From: a virus
Reading direction: 5' to 3' (one strand)
Length of the DNA: 64,000 bases
IMG/VR virus record: IMGVR_UViG_3300007511_000007
Coordinates: 48,372 to 112,371 of that record
Shown here: piece after piece, positions 35,206 through 43,711 of the stretch
Layout of the letters: each line of letters opens with the position of its first letter
Numbering within the stretch: position 1 is the stretch's first letter
Program-made: the position numbers and the translations under genes
The notes under the pieces: generated by a model
Database searches by the model: none
The model's input: only the letters and a program-made list of their open reading frames with translations
Told to the model about the DNA's origin: nothing

Positions 35206-35928
35206 CTATTCGTCGTCAAGCACGTCGTCGATGATCCCTTCGAGATCTTCCACACTACCCGCGCTTTCAACAGGTGACGAAAGAGCCTCGCCCATCTTCT
35301 CCCGAAGCTGATCGAGAGTCAGGTCACGGGCGATGTCATTGGGCAGACTTTCCACCACTTCCTGTGCGCCAGCGATGATCTTCTCCACCAGAGCCTTTTT
35401 CTTGCTTCCAGCAGACAAGAGCTTGCGGAGCACGCTGTCCTTGGTGGGAGTGAACGTCATCTTCTGGAACTGGGCATCGGTGCAGTGGATAGCCAGATCG
35501 TGAGCACCCATCGGGAATTCCCGGTGGACGCCTTTGATGGTTTCGTACTTGTCCGTGCTGAACGTCCAGGGCAACACCTTGAAATCCATCGACGCAATCT
35601 TGGCGGCATCGAGTTTCCCGTCGCTGCTCGTGGGCCACTGGACAATGGCAGTCGCAATTGAAGTCTTGGGCGGTTCACCACCACACTGCTTGGTGTACTC
35701 CGGTCCCTTGTTGAGGACGTAGCCCGCTCCGGGGACATAGTGCCTGCGGGCACCAATGAACTTGGGGGTGTCCGCATCCAGATCGGGAGTCCCTTCTTCC
35801 AAACCCGGCCACCACACAAAGGAAACACGGTACCGTTCATTCTCACGACCCTTGAACCGCTCCTTTTTGCCGGTGAACCCTTCGTCGCCCTGATCGAATC
35901 CCAAATCAACATAACCTTCGTTCGACAT
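35206..35928 (-). CDS. Probable single-stranded DNA-binding protein
   Basis: The protein has 240 residues from the ATG at 35928, which has ggagg seven bases upstream. The beta-rich core (ERYRVSFVWWPGLEEG, GARRHYVPGAGYVLNKGPEY, KTSIATAIVQWP) is followed by a helical region and a strongly acidic end (EDLEGIIDDVLDDE), as in phage and bacterial SSBs that recruit partners through an acidic tail. It lies next to RuvC- and RecA-like genes. There is no diagnostic OB-fold motif, so the assignment rests on composition and context. A 23-base palindrome lies in the gap upstream. Confidence 0.6.
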   Translation of the reverse strand: MSNEGYVDLGFDQGDEGFTGKKERFKGRENERYRVSFVWWPGLEEGTPDLDADTPKFIGARRHYVPGAGYVLNKGPEYTKQCGGEPPKTSIATAIVQWPTSSDGKLDAAKIASMDFKVLPWTFSTDKYETIKGVHREFPMGAHDLAIHCTDAQFQKMTFTPTKDSVLRKLLSAGSKKKALVEKIIAGAQEVVESLPNDIARDLTLDQLREKMGEALSSPVESAGSVEDLEGIIDDVLDDE

Positions 35929-36003
35929 GTTCTTTCCTCCATTCATTCGGCGTGTCGTTGAATCTTTCCGTTTCTAAGACGTGCCAGTTATCATGTCATC
36001 CCT

Positions 36004-36026
36004 ATATACTCCAATTTGGAGTATAT
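36004..36026. promoter_or_regulatory. Perfect 23-base palindrome, probable operator
   Basis: The arms ATATACTCCAA and TTGGAGTATAT are exact inverse complements around a single central base. It lies in the 114-base gap between the coiled-coil gene and the candidate SSB gene, about 75 bases upstream of that start. The symmetry and length suit a dimeric repressor. One arm also contains GGAGTATATAG, similar to the GGAGTAGA motif found before several other genes in this block, so operator and promoter may overlap. Confidence 0.6.
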
Positions 36027-36042
36027 TGTTGTCTCTTTTTTC

Positions 36043-36912
36043 TCAGCCCTCGAAATTATCCAACAAAGTGTCCAAATCTGCCTCAACAACTTCTACCGAA
36101 GCCTCAACTTCGCCCTCCCCCTCTTCAGTATCGATCTCGGTGAGGATATCATCTATGTCCTTCTCAGGCACATTCGTCGAAGTGAGCTTTTCACTCTCAG
36201 GTTCTTCAGGCTCTACTTCCTCCCCACCGATTGGGGGGTAGTCCTTGTCCTTGCTCACTGGCAGATGCGTTTCCGCTTTGTCCATTCCCTCAATGAGTTC
36301 ATCAATCTCATTAGCATCCGCAGCCGTTGCATGGCCTTGTCCGGGTTCCCACTCAGCTTGCTTGTCGCCGGGGAGCTTTGATCCCCATCTTGCCCCTAGT
36401 GTGATTTCTTCAAGACACACTTTGAATTGATCCCGCAATCGTCCCTGTATGTCTTTGAGGTCTGTGCGTTTGGCACGAACAATCTTCAAAGTGGTGTCGA
36501 GGTCAGTGGAATTGGACTCCAACATGAAGATTTGGTCAGCCAATGCCCGCAACTTCGTTTTTGCCGTTGCTTCCCGATCTGCAATGTTGCGCCCAGCCCT
36601 CACTTCGGGGTCATTTACAAACAGGCTGTCTTTCTGGATCTCGAATTTGAGTTTGGCGTTTCGATGGCGACGTTGTTGCTGATACAATTCTTGAGCGAGT
36701 TGGGTGAAGATCCGCTCACAACGGCTCAATAGGAGTCGGGTTTGGGCGATCTTTTGATTCAGCCGTTTGGGGCCATACGCCAACGGGTCATCGTCTAACT
36801 CTATTTCCATTTCCATGAGTTCCGCATACACTTTTTCAATGCGTCGGAAATCTATGGGTTCAACCTTACTACCGTTCTCTTGCTCCGAGGTGGAACTAGG
36901 ACTTGTCACCAT
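36043..36912 (-). CDS. Coiled-coil acidic-tailed replication-block protein
   Basis: This 289-residue protein has helical and coiled-coil residues from about 20 to 175, including FVNDPEVRAGRNIADREATA and VRAKRTDLKDIQGRLRDQFK, a conserved-looking pattern I associate with an uncharacterised phage family. The last 90 residues are extremely acidic (EPEEPESEKL, EEGEGEVEASVEVVEADLD). The start lies inside the preceding gene. It probably assembles on DNA-replication or recombination complexes; no catalytic motif was seen. Confidence 0.8.
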   Translation of the reverse strand: MVTSPSSTSEQENGSKVEPIDFRRIEKVYAELMEMEIELDDDPLAYGPKRLNQKIAQTRLLLSRCERIFTQLAQELYQQQRRHRNAKLKFEIQKDSLFVNDPEVRAGRNIADREATAKTKLRALADQIFMLESNSTDLDTTLKIVRAKRTDLKDIQGRLRDQFKVCLEEITLGARWGSKLPGDKQAEWEPGQGHATAADANEIDELIEGMDKAETHLPVSKDKDYPPIGGEEVEPEEPESEKLTSTNVPEKDIDDILTEIDTEEGEGEVEASVEVVEADLDTLLDNFEG

Positions 36913-37285
36913 TCCCGTCTTCTCCTACAAGTTCCGCAAGCTGGAGCGCGTAGTTTCTTTTGATCCCGTCAATCATCTGGTCAGCCTGAGCGGGAGAGAG
37001 ATTGCCATTGGACTTGGCGTTTCGATGGGCGGCGACATCAACCTGCAACCCCAACAGGCAAGTTGCAATCTGGGCGTCCTTGAGAGCCATCGCCTGCACC
37101 GGCACGCTATCCTCGACCATCTCTTCCAAATCCTGCGTCCCATCGTTCTGGACCGTGTCCCACGCACAAGACCACCCGACAAAGTTGTCTCCCCGTGCGC
37201 CCTTGATTGAGCGGGTACAAACTACCTTCGTCACCCTCAAACGTTCCTTGATCATCTTGATTCGTTCTTTCGTTTCCTTTTTCAT
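36896..37285 (-). CDS. Hypothetical replication-block protein
   Basis: The protein has 129 residues from the ATG at 37285, preceded by ctggggga. The N-terminus is basic and helical (ETKERIKMIKERLRV); the middle contains GWSCAWDTVQNDG; the C-terminal half is helical (AQIATCLLGLQVDVAAHRNA). It is coupled by a 17-base overlap to the coiled-coil gene. The family has no known function as far as I can tell. A GGAGTAGATATAG motif precedes the helicase gene's end about 40 bases upstream of this start. Confidence 0.75.
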   Translation of the reverse strand: MKKETKERIKMIKERLRVTKVVCTRSIKGARGDNFVGWSCAWDTVQNDGTQDLEEMVEDSVPVQAMALKDAQIATCLLGLQVDVAAHRNAKSNGNLSPAQADQMIDGIKRNYALQLAELVGEDGNGDKS

Positions 37286-37325
37286 TACATCCCCCAGCGC
37301 AAGAAGCACAAAAGTGTCATCTATA

Positions 37326-37333
37326 TCTACTCC
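37326..37333 (-). promoter_or_regulatory. GGAGTAGA motif before the gene starting at 37285
   Basis: This is an exact copy, continuing as TATAGATGACA. It is close to the sequence GGAGTATATAGGGATGACA in the palindrome before the SSB candidate. Confidence 0.4.
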
Positions 37334-37347
37334 ATTCCGCCAGTTTT

Positions 37348-39675
37348 CTACGAAGAAAAATGCGCCAGCAAACGATCTACAAAGAGAGAGTTGCGCTCAT
37401 CTTCTTTATTGTTGTTGATCGCAGCCTCGATTGCCTTCTTGGAACCGACGAGAATCACCTTCTTTCTCGCCCTTGTGATCGCCGTGTAAAGCAAGTTCCT
37501 TTGAAGCTGGTGTCTGAATGACGGAACAATCGGCATAACAATGACATCACACTCCTGCCCCTGGAACTTATGAATCGTGCAGGCATAAGCGAGCCTGATA
37601 TAAGCCACAGCCTCCTGAAAAGAGAAATTCACAACAATAGGAGGTAATCCGTCAATCTCAATTTCGATCTCTTTGGCTTTGAGGTCGATTCGATGAACAT
37701 GCCCGATATCTCCGTTGAAGACATCCAACTTGTAATTGTTCTTGACCACCATGACCCGATCCCCCTGTCGGATCATTCCTTTGCCCAATTTCACCTCGGT
37801 GATCCCAATCTGTGGGGGATTCAAGACCTTTCGCAATTCCCGGTTGAGGATCGTCACACCAACTGTCCCTGAATGTCGGGGAGAAAGTACCTGAAACTCC
37901 TTGTCCCCATTAGACAGACGCTCCGCAAAACGAACAACTGTTGTCAGCACCTCATCTTCAGTCCCAACCGAGACCAATGAAAAATCCGATTTCATCTCTG
38001 CCTGCGGGATCAATCCATTGTGAATGTCATGAGCAGCTTGGACAATATCCGAGGTGTCTTCTTGCCTGAAAATCTCCGTCAGTCTGGTAGTTGGGAAGTG
38101 CCCTGAGGAAATGATATCCCGCAACACATTCCCCGGACCCACAGAAGGAAGTTGTGCCGCATCCCCGACAAACAAGAGCTTGCTGGTATTCGAAGTGCAA
38201 GATAACAATCGGTACAGCAATGACTGATCGATCATTGACGATTCATCTGCAATGACAAATTGAGCGGGGTAAGGGTTGTCGGCGTCATACCCCCAATCTC
38301 CATCATCGGTTCCTACTAGAAGTTGCGCCTCCCCAACGATTCCCTCATATGTGGTCTCTCGGGTATCCGCAGTATCGCTATCGATCTTGGCGGCAAACGC
38401 TCGGTGAATCGTATAGGCTTTTGATCCTGTTGCCAGAGCTAACCGTTTGGCCGCTATTCCAGTAGGGGCTACCAGCAAATAAGGAGTACCGATAGTTTGT
38501 AGGATCTTCACCAGCACTTTCAAACTAGCCGTTTTACCTGTCCCGGGAAGTCCGGTAATGACACTCACCGGAGCAGTCAGAGCATTGAAAATCCCTTCTC
38601 GCTGCTTCTCAGATAACCCGATTTTACAGAGATCATCCCATTCCGAGATCGCAGCCAAAACCGTTTTGTCTAATTCCCCTGTCTTTGCCAGTGCTTCAGT
38701 TCGCTGACCCACATTAGCCAACCGGGTGAGAAAATCCTCCTTATCTCCTTCCGCTGATTTCTCTGCTCGGTCTTTGAGCATCTGTGCCGACTCGGATTCA
38801 ACTTGATAAAACCACGGTTCGTACACAGCCTTGGTACCGGGCACCGTCTTAGCGTCTATCTTGAGCCTTCCCTTTTTGTGCAAGCTAATCAGAGCAGTCG
38901 CTACCTCCTGTTCCGTAGCTTCTGGAATGTAACGACGCACATAACCAAGAATCAAACCCGTGGAAACATACAGGTGCCCCAATGACTTCTGTGAACGGCA
39001 CCCATGCAACACGGCACCCCGGATTCGGTTCGGATTATTCTCCTGCGGCAAGCCCAAGTTAGCGGCGACCGCATCGACTTGCGAAAAAGTGAACCCATCT
39101 ATGCTCACAAGTTGCCACGGGTCTCTAGCCAGAATCTGCTCGGCGTCATCACCGAACTCTGCCCAGACTTGTTTGATCTTACTGCGGGGCACATCCAGTT
39201 CATTGAGGAACTCCACCGTCTTGAAGTTGGCTCTGGCAAACTCCCACTTCGCCACAATGTGTTTGGCACTGAATGGGGTCAAACCCTCCATTTGCATCAG
39301 TAAGCTCTCATCATGGACGGCGTCAGGGAAGCCTTCCCCGAAGTGCTCTCGAACGCTTCTAATCAGCATCTCCCCGACACCATTCGCAATCAGGATCTTT
39401 TGGATCGTATCTGCATCCCAGTCTTTGATGACTGGAGCTTTCGTGATTTCAATCTGGCGACCATATCGAGGATGATCTTTCCAGTTCCCCTCAAACCCGA
39501 ACCAGGCACCGGTTTTCACCGGGAAGCCGGGGATGTGGCCTCGGACAGTTGTGGAATTCAGGGTTTGAAAAGAATCCTCGGAAGACGAATCCAACGCCAC
39601 CTTGATAACATAGAATGCCTGTGGGCCGTTCTCATAAACTACAGCTACGACTCTTCCTGAATAGTAGGTACTCAT
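37348..39675 (-). CDS. recD: RecD2/TraA-like SF1B DNA helicase
   Basis: This 775-residue helicase has an N-terminal OB-like domain and helix-hairpin-helix region (IANGVGEMLIRSVREHFGEG, EGLTPFSAKHIVAKW) as in RecD2. The motor has motif I GLPGTGKT, Ia VAPTGIAAKRL, II VIADESSMID, III LFVGDAAQLPSVGPGNVL, IV LTEIFRQED, V ACTIHKFQGQE and VI NLLYTAITRAR. It unwinds DNA 5' to 3', using a single-stranded tail. The start overlaps the upstream stop by four bases. It is likely the phage's recombination or replication-restart helicase. Confidence 0.95.
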   Translation of the reverse strand: MSTYYSGRVVAVVYENGPQAFYVIKVALDSSSEDSFQTLNSTTVRGHIPGFPVKTGAWFGFEGNWKDHPRYGRQIEITKAPVIKDWDADTIQKILIANGVGEMLIRSVREHFGEGFPDAVHDESLLMQMEGLTPFSAKHIVAKWEFARANFKTVEFLNELDVPRSKIKQVWAEFGDDAEQILARDPWQLVSIDGFTFSQVDAVAANLGLPQENNPNRIRGAVLHGCRSQKSLGHLYVSTGLILGYVRRYIPEATEQEVATALISLHKKGRLKIDAKTVPGTKAVYEPWFYQVESESAQMLKDRAEKSAEGDKEDFLTRLANVGQRTEALAKTGELDKTVLAAISEWDDLCKIGLSEKQREGIFNALTAPVSVITGLPGTGKTASLKVLVKILQTIGTPYLLVAPTGIAAKRLALATGSKAYTIHRAFAAKIDSDTADTRETTYEGIVGEAQLLVGTDDGDWGYDADNPYPAQFVIADESSMIDQSLLYRLLSCTSNTSKLLFVGDAAQLPSVGPGNVLRDIISSGHFPTTRLTEIFRQEDTSDIVQAAHDIHNGLIPQAEMKSDFSLVSVGTEDEVLTTVVRFAERLSNGDKEFQVLSPRHSGTVGVTILNRELRKVLNPPQIGITEVKLGKGMIRQGDRVMVVKNNYKLDVFNGDIGHVHRIDLKAKEIEIEIDGLPPIVVNFSFQEAVAYIRLAYACTIHKFQGQECDVIVMPIVPSFRHQLQRNLLYTAITRARKKVILVGSKKAIEAAINNNKEDERNSLFVDRLLAHFSS

Positions 39676-40211
39676 CCTTTCGACATCTTTTCCAGCATCT
39701 CACGGGCTTCCGCGGCCGATAGACCCATCGCCGCCAATGTCTCGGGGCTGCATGTCATCAGTTCTTCCTTCATTTTTTCCGTGTCTATGACTGTGGCCGC
39801 TGCAATACGCCCAAAATGTCCGATCATCACTTCAAAAGGAATCTCCTCCACCTTGCCCATGAAAGTACGAAGTTGCCAGACCCCATCAACCTCCTCCAAA
39901 ACCCCTGACTCACTCATGTTAAAGAAGTAGAGGGGGTCAAGATGATGTTTCGCTGGGCACCATCCCTCAGATTGCCAAATACAATTTCCCCCACCCCACA
40001 AGAAAGGGTTCATGCTAATCGGGACATGGTGCATGGAAAAGACGATCTCTTGTCCTACCGCCGGGCGAAGCACATCCACGACACGACACTGTGGCTTGTT
40101 CTCAGGTTTTACGATGACCTTTTCGGCATCTACGGAATCGAACCGTTTCGTCTTGTCCAGATCTTGTAGAGTGAATTTACCTTCCAGAAGTATCGCATTG
40201 AACTCAGGCAT
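39672..40211 (-). CDS. Hypothetical protein between helicase and ribonucleotide reductase
   Basis: The protein has 179 residues from the ATG at 40211, which has a strong site (ggaggaggcgagg) just upstream. The N-terminal half is beta-rich with cysteines, histidines and tryptophans (VFSMHHVPISMNPFLWGGGN, WQSEGWCPAKHHLDP) that could bind metal. The C-terminal part is helical and ends in SPETLAAMGLSAAEAREML, a UBA-like or helical-hairpin segment. No recognised family. It is coupled to the helicase by a 4-base overlap. Confidence 0.75.
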   Translation of the reverse strand: MPEFNAILLEGKFTLQDLDKTKRFDSVDAEKVIVKPENKPQCRVVDVLRPAVGQEIVFSMHHVPISMNPFLWGGGNCIWQSEGWCPAKHHLDPLYFFNMSESGVLEEVDGVWQLRTFMGKVEEIPFEVMIGHFGRIAAATVIDTEKMKEELMTCSPETLAAMGLSAAEAREMLEKMSKG

Positions 40212-40232
40212 TTCCTCGCCTCCTCCTTTCAT

Positions 40233-40240
40233 TCTACTCA
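40233..40240 (-). promoter_or_regulatory. TGAGTAGA motif before the gene starting at 40211
   Basis: This motif variant overlaps the stop of nrdJ and is followed by ATG AAAGGAGGAGG; TAGAAT would serve as -10. Confidence 0.35.
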
Positions 40241-43200
40241 GTTCTCTGGTTTTGGCGGGACTATTTCACAAGAATCGTTGGTGCAGAACTTCTCGGTCAC
40301 CTCATGCACAGAATCGGACAGGTCAAGAGGCTTCAAGGCCGCTACCATCTCGTTGTAGGTCTCCTCATCGATCTCAATGTATGGTGCCTGCTCATACCCA
40401 TGGTCTTCAAGAGGCAATAGAGAAACTCCTTTGAGTTTTGTCTCGTAAGTCTCCAGGCATCTCTGAATGTCCTCGACCTCATGCGCCTGGAAAGTAACCG
40501 TAGCACTGACCTGATTGTCGGCCCACTCCCGTTGCAAATCCGAGACATTGGCGAATTGTTCCCAAATAGAAACATCCCTCTTTGCTCTGTCAAAGTTCTG
40601 CTCTCGGACCGGGAAACTGATTACAACTGTATCCGGAGCGTAAGTGTCTTCCTCTACGGTGTATTGCGCATCTCTGCAAGCCTGCACCAGTGGCGATGTG
40701 TCCTGCACCCTCACATTACGGATGTAGAATTCTGAGTGCGGGTAGTGTTGCCCCGGTGTTGCCCCAACCAACAATGAGATCGTTCCGGAAGGTTTCACTG
40801 TCGCCATTTTGATCGAACGAGGAATACAAAGCCATTCTGAATACACCTTATCCAAGGTAGCCATGTACCGGTATCCATCGTCGCACCAGCGAAGGTACTG
40901 ATAACGCCCCAACTTCTTCAGTGCCTGAGTAATCCCCGATTGAGAACACCCGATCCTACGATTCCTCATGGCGACCGCATTGGTACGGGGGTCATGGGTC
41001 GGGATCAGAGTTACCGTTTTTGCATAGAGATAGGCGAACTTCAGGGTTCTCTGGTAATCCTCGAAGGTGTCATGGTGAGCCGGGAAGGTCTCAACCAAAT
41101 TACACGCCTCCCTATCTTCGAGGGGGATCTCGCCACATTGGAATGTGGCAATCCCTGAAAAAGACCGTTCCGTTATGGAAGTGGCAACACACACAGTGTG
41201 GTTGTTGTCCACAGTGATGTTGTAAACGTCCTCCAGAGTTTCAACTTCTCTGACATATTTAACCCGATGATTGTACCCCTGCGCCAAACTCTCGAATTCC
41301 CGATACCCTGCCATGACATGCGGGTTTGGGGAATCCTTCTGAAACCTGACAGACACACTTCTATCCCGACAAAGACTCTCCCACTCCTTCTTAGCGGGGT
41401 TCCTGCCAAGCTGCTCTTGCAAATCTTTGTAAGCCATCATTTGCCTGTGGAGAGTCTGCCGCTGTCTATTATCAAACGCTCCCCGAACCCCCAGTTTTCT
41501 CTTCTCTGACTGAGCCAGCCTCTGCTGACTGCACGAGGTAGAACAGAAGCCCCTTTCACGCTTACCCCACGGCACTATAAAGTCCTCTGCACACATCTCA
41601 CATACCCGCACCGCATACAGACGCCCTTCTACCCACACCGTGTCTAGATCAGTAATTCTCCCTTGCCCCTCATAATAGCTTCTAAGCTCTCCCTTTCTTT
41701 GAGAAGCCATTCGTTCCGAAGATGCCTCTCTAATCTCTGGAGACTGCCCTTCAGACAATCTCTTTCGATACTCACTAGATCGACATCGCTCTTTCGCTTT
41801 CAAGCTTATCTTCTTTCGAGTCTCTGCTGATTGTGTGCGACCCCACATCGGGTTATCTTCACCTGATTGCCCAGCTAAACGGGCATGGTACGCCTGGTGT
41901 TCTTTAAAGCTCATGATCTGGAGATTGTCAGGGGAATTGTTAAACCTATTGAAATCCTTGTGATGGACAACTAAGCCGCCCGCCAGCCACCCGGACCTTT
42001 TAGCTTCATCATACATCTCAACCCACTCCACAGGAGAGTGGAACTTGGCAATCATCCTATGCTCAAAGATTTTCTTCTTAGTAACTCCTCTAGTGTCCAC
42101 ATGCACCCTGTAATATTCCGACCCTGGATCACCTGCTCGAATCCGTTCCTTCGCCTTAAAGAATCTCGGAAGGCTGTCTCCAACTTTTAGGTCTTGGGCT
42201 GACACGCTCGCCCCATTCAGCAACAGCATCTCATGCTCAGGAGTTACTCGTAAGGAGCCTCCCCCCACTAGACCGATCTCCACAAGTTTTGCGTTCTCCT
42301 GTGTCTTCCGAGGGTGCCTCCCCCATTGTATCTCCACCAAGCCCGTCTGCGGGTTTACCGAATAAACAGGAACATCCCGGCCTTCCTTGGCTAACTCCCG
42401 CAAAGACACCGCCCCTCTTCCGTCTGCCACAGCAATCAGAGTGTCCCCTGTAAAACAAGGATTGCTCCCCATCACTCTTCGGTCTCGGAAATTTGGTTTG
42501 TTCCGAATACGAGCAAACTTCTGCATGTTATCTAACCAGATGATTCCGGGTTCCCCGTTTTGGGCAATCCGCCGGGACACATCCGCATAATTCATTCCAA
42601 CCTGCCCAAAGATCGAGTTGTTACTGGCCCACCTCCGGTCAGTTAATGCCTCCTGATCCAATTTGAGATCCAAGAACTCGGCATCTTCAGGATCACCAAA
42701 CATGATCTCGGACGTTCGCCTGACACCCCCGGCCACCACTGCCTTCCCAATATAGTTGAAGATATCCACGATCTGGCTCGAACTAATGCGGTGGCTTTCT
42801 CCATCTGGAGGTGTGAGCAGCTTCGTCAAAGAGGATACCAGATCTTCAAGAGGCTTTGAGCCACTCGAAATTCCCCCGAAAGTCTTTAATGGACTCCCCT
42901 TTGGCCGCAATTGGGAGTAATCGATCTCCTTCGGATAGAAGCCTCGACCAATGAATGAATTGAGAAGCGTCTTGATCAAATCAACCCAACCCTCTCTGGT
43001 ATCTTCCACCACAAAAGGCTTTGTCGTAAAGCGAGGAGGCTGTATCCTTATTTTCCCAGCACCACGAGTATCCCCACCAACCCCAACCCCCAACATGGAC
43101 ATATCCATGAGCCAGCAGAATGGCCCCGCAAAATCCACTTCGATGTTCTCGGTCGAACAGAAAGCGCAGTTGAACAAGATTGCCGCTCCCTTCTTTTTCA

Positions 43201-43564
43201 GAGCTTCGGTACCCATCGCCCAAAGACCACGACCGGGGGGCAGAAACTTGAACTCCCACATACGGGTGAACATTTCTTGTGCCGACCCTTGTGCTTTCGG
43301 CTCATTCCAGGGGAGCTTCAAGTTCCAGCAATGCTCCTTTTGAATGTTGTAGACCCCCTCCACAACCCGTTGGCACGTCTGCCAGAATTCCTCAGTACCC
43401 CCATCCTCCAAATCCCTGGAATATGTCCTCTTGTACACAAAATAACCCAACCCGTTGTACCCCCATTCGGGTTGCTTCCCAGCAAATTCATCTATGAAAC
43501 TTTGGTTGAGAGAAAATACTCTCGCTTTCCGGCTGGCTGTTTGATCCAGATAAGTCGTGGTCAT
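40238..43564 (-). CDS. nrdJ: Class II (adenosylcobalamin-dependent) ribonucleoside-triphosphate reductase with intein
   Basis: The 1108-residue precursor contains a 440-residue intein, leaving a 668-residue enzyme. It resembles the monomeric Lactobacillus-type reductase: RTYSRDLEDGGTEEFWQTC, FKFLPPGRGLWAMG, FNCAFCST with C133, and SMLGVGVGGDTRGAGK. After splicing, GSNPCGEIPL provides the thiyl-radical Cys (C810) with Glu two residues on, and C821 matches the second redox cysteine; a CTNDSC pair near the end fits the re-reducing tail. It makes deoxynucleotides using coenzyme B12. I chose the ATG at 43564 over one 21 codons upstream because of better family fit and an agga site. Confidence 0.95.
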   Translation of the reverse strand: MTTTYLDQTASRKARVFSLNQSFIDEFAGKQPEWGYNGLGYFVYKRTYSRDLEDGGTEEFWQTCQRVVEGVYNIQKEHCWNLKLPWNEPKAQGSAQEMFTRMWEFKFLPPGRGLWAMGTEALKKKGAAILFNCAFCSTENIEVDFAGPFCWLMDMSMLGVGVGGDTRGAGKIRIQPPRFTTKPFVVEDTREGWVDLIKTLLNSFIGRGFYPKEIDYSQLRPKGSPLKTFGGISSGSKPLEDLVSSLTKLLTPPDGESHRISSSQIVDIFNYIGKAVVAGGVRRTSEIMFGDPEDAEFLDLKLDQEALTDRRWASNNSIFGQVGMNYADVSRRIAQNGEPGIIWLDNMQKFARIRNKPNFRDRRVMGSNPCFTGDTLIAVADGRGAVSLRELAKEGRDVPVYSVNPQTGLVEIQWGRHPRKTQENAKLVEIGLVGGGSLRVTPEHEMLLLNGASVSAQDLKVGDSLPRFFKAKERIRAGDPGSEYYRVHVDTRGVTKKKIFEHRMIAKFHSPVEWVEMYDEAKRSGWLAGGLVVHHKDFNRFNNSPDNLQIMSFKEHQAYHARLAGQSGEDNPMWGRTQSAETRKKISLKAKERCRSSEYRKRLSEGQSPEIREASSERMASQRKGELRSYYEGQGRITDLDTVWVEGRLYAVRVCEMCAEDFIVPWGKRERGFCSTSCSQQRLAQSEKRKLGVRGAFDNRQRQTLHRQMMAYKDLQEQLGRNPAKKEWESLCRDRSVSVRFQKDSPNPHVMAGYREFESLAQGYNHRVKYVREVETLEDVYNITVDNNHTVCVATSITERSFSGIATFQCGEIPLEDREACNLVETFPAHHDTFEDYQRTLKFAYLYAKTVTLIPTHDPRTNAVAMRNRRIGCSQSGITQALKKLGRYQYLRWCDDGYRYMATLDKVYSEWLCIPRSIKMATVKPSGTISLLVGATPGQHYPHSEFYIRNVRVQDTSPLVQACRDAQYTVEEDTYAPDTVVISFPVREQNFDRAKRDVSIWEQFANVSDLQREWADNQVSATVTFQAHEVEDIQRCLETYETKLKGVSLLPLEDHGYEQAPYIEIDEETYNEMVAALKPLDLSDSVHEVTEKFCTNDSCEIVPPKPEN
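41138..42457 (-). mobile_element. Intein with HNH endonuclease and NUMOD3 motifs in nrdJ
   Basis: The intein is 440 residues (precursor 370-809), inserted exactly before the catalytic cysteine. It starts at Cys in CFTGDTLIAVADG, has block B LRVTPEHEMLLL and a C-terminal VYNITVDNNHTV block. It ends ATFQ before Cys, so the usual penultimate His is Phe and the last residue is Gln rather than Asn. The middle carries an HNH nuclease (VVHHKDFNRFNNSPDNLQI), a NUMOD3 motif (SAETRKKISLKAKERC) and a zinc-like CEMC...CSTSC element. Its endonuclease type differs from the LAGLIDADG intein of the portal gene, so the two arrived independently. Confidence 0.92.
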
Positions 43565-43711
43565 TGATATCCTGCTTCCCAATAAAGAACCTTCACGAAT
43601 TCGGATGCCGTTTACATTTGGTAACAACCCCCTCTAAGACAGTTCCACCGAACCGCCCCACCCGACTGCCTCTTTCTCTAGCCAGCCCCCAGGCGCACAA
43701 GGAGGTGTAGT

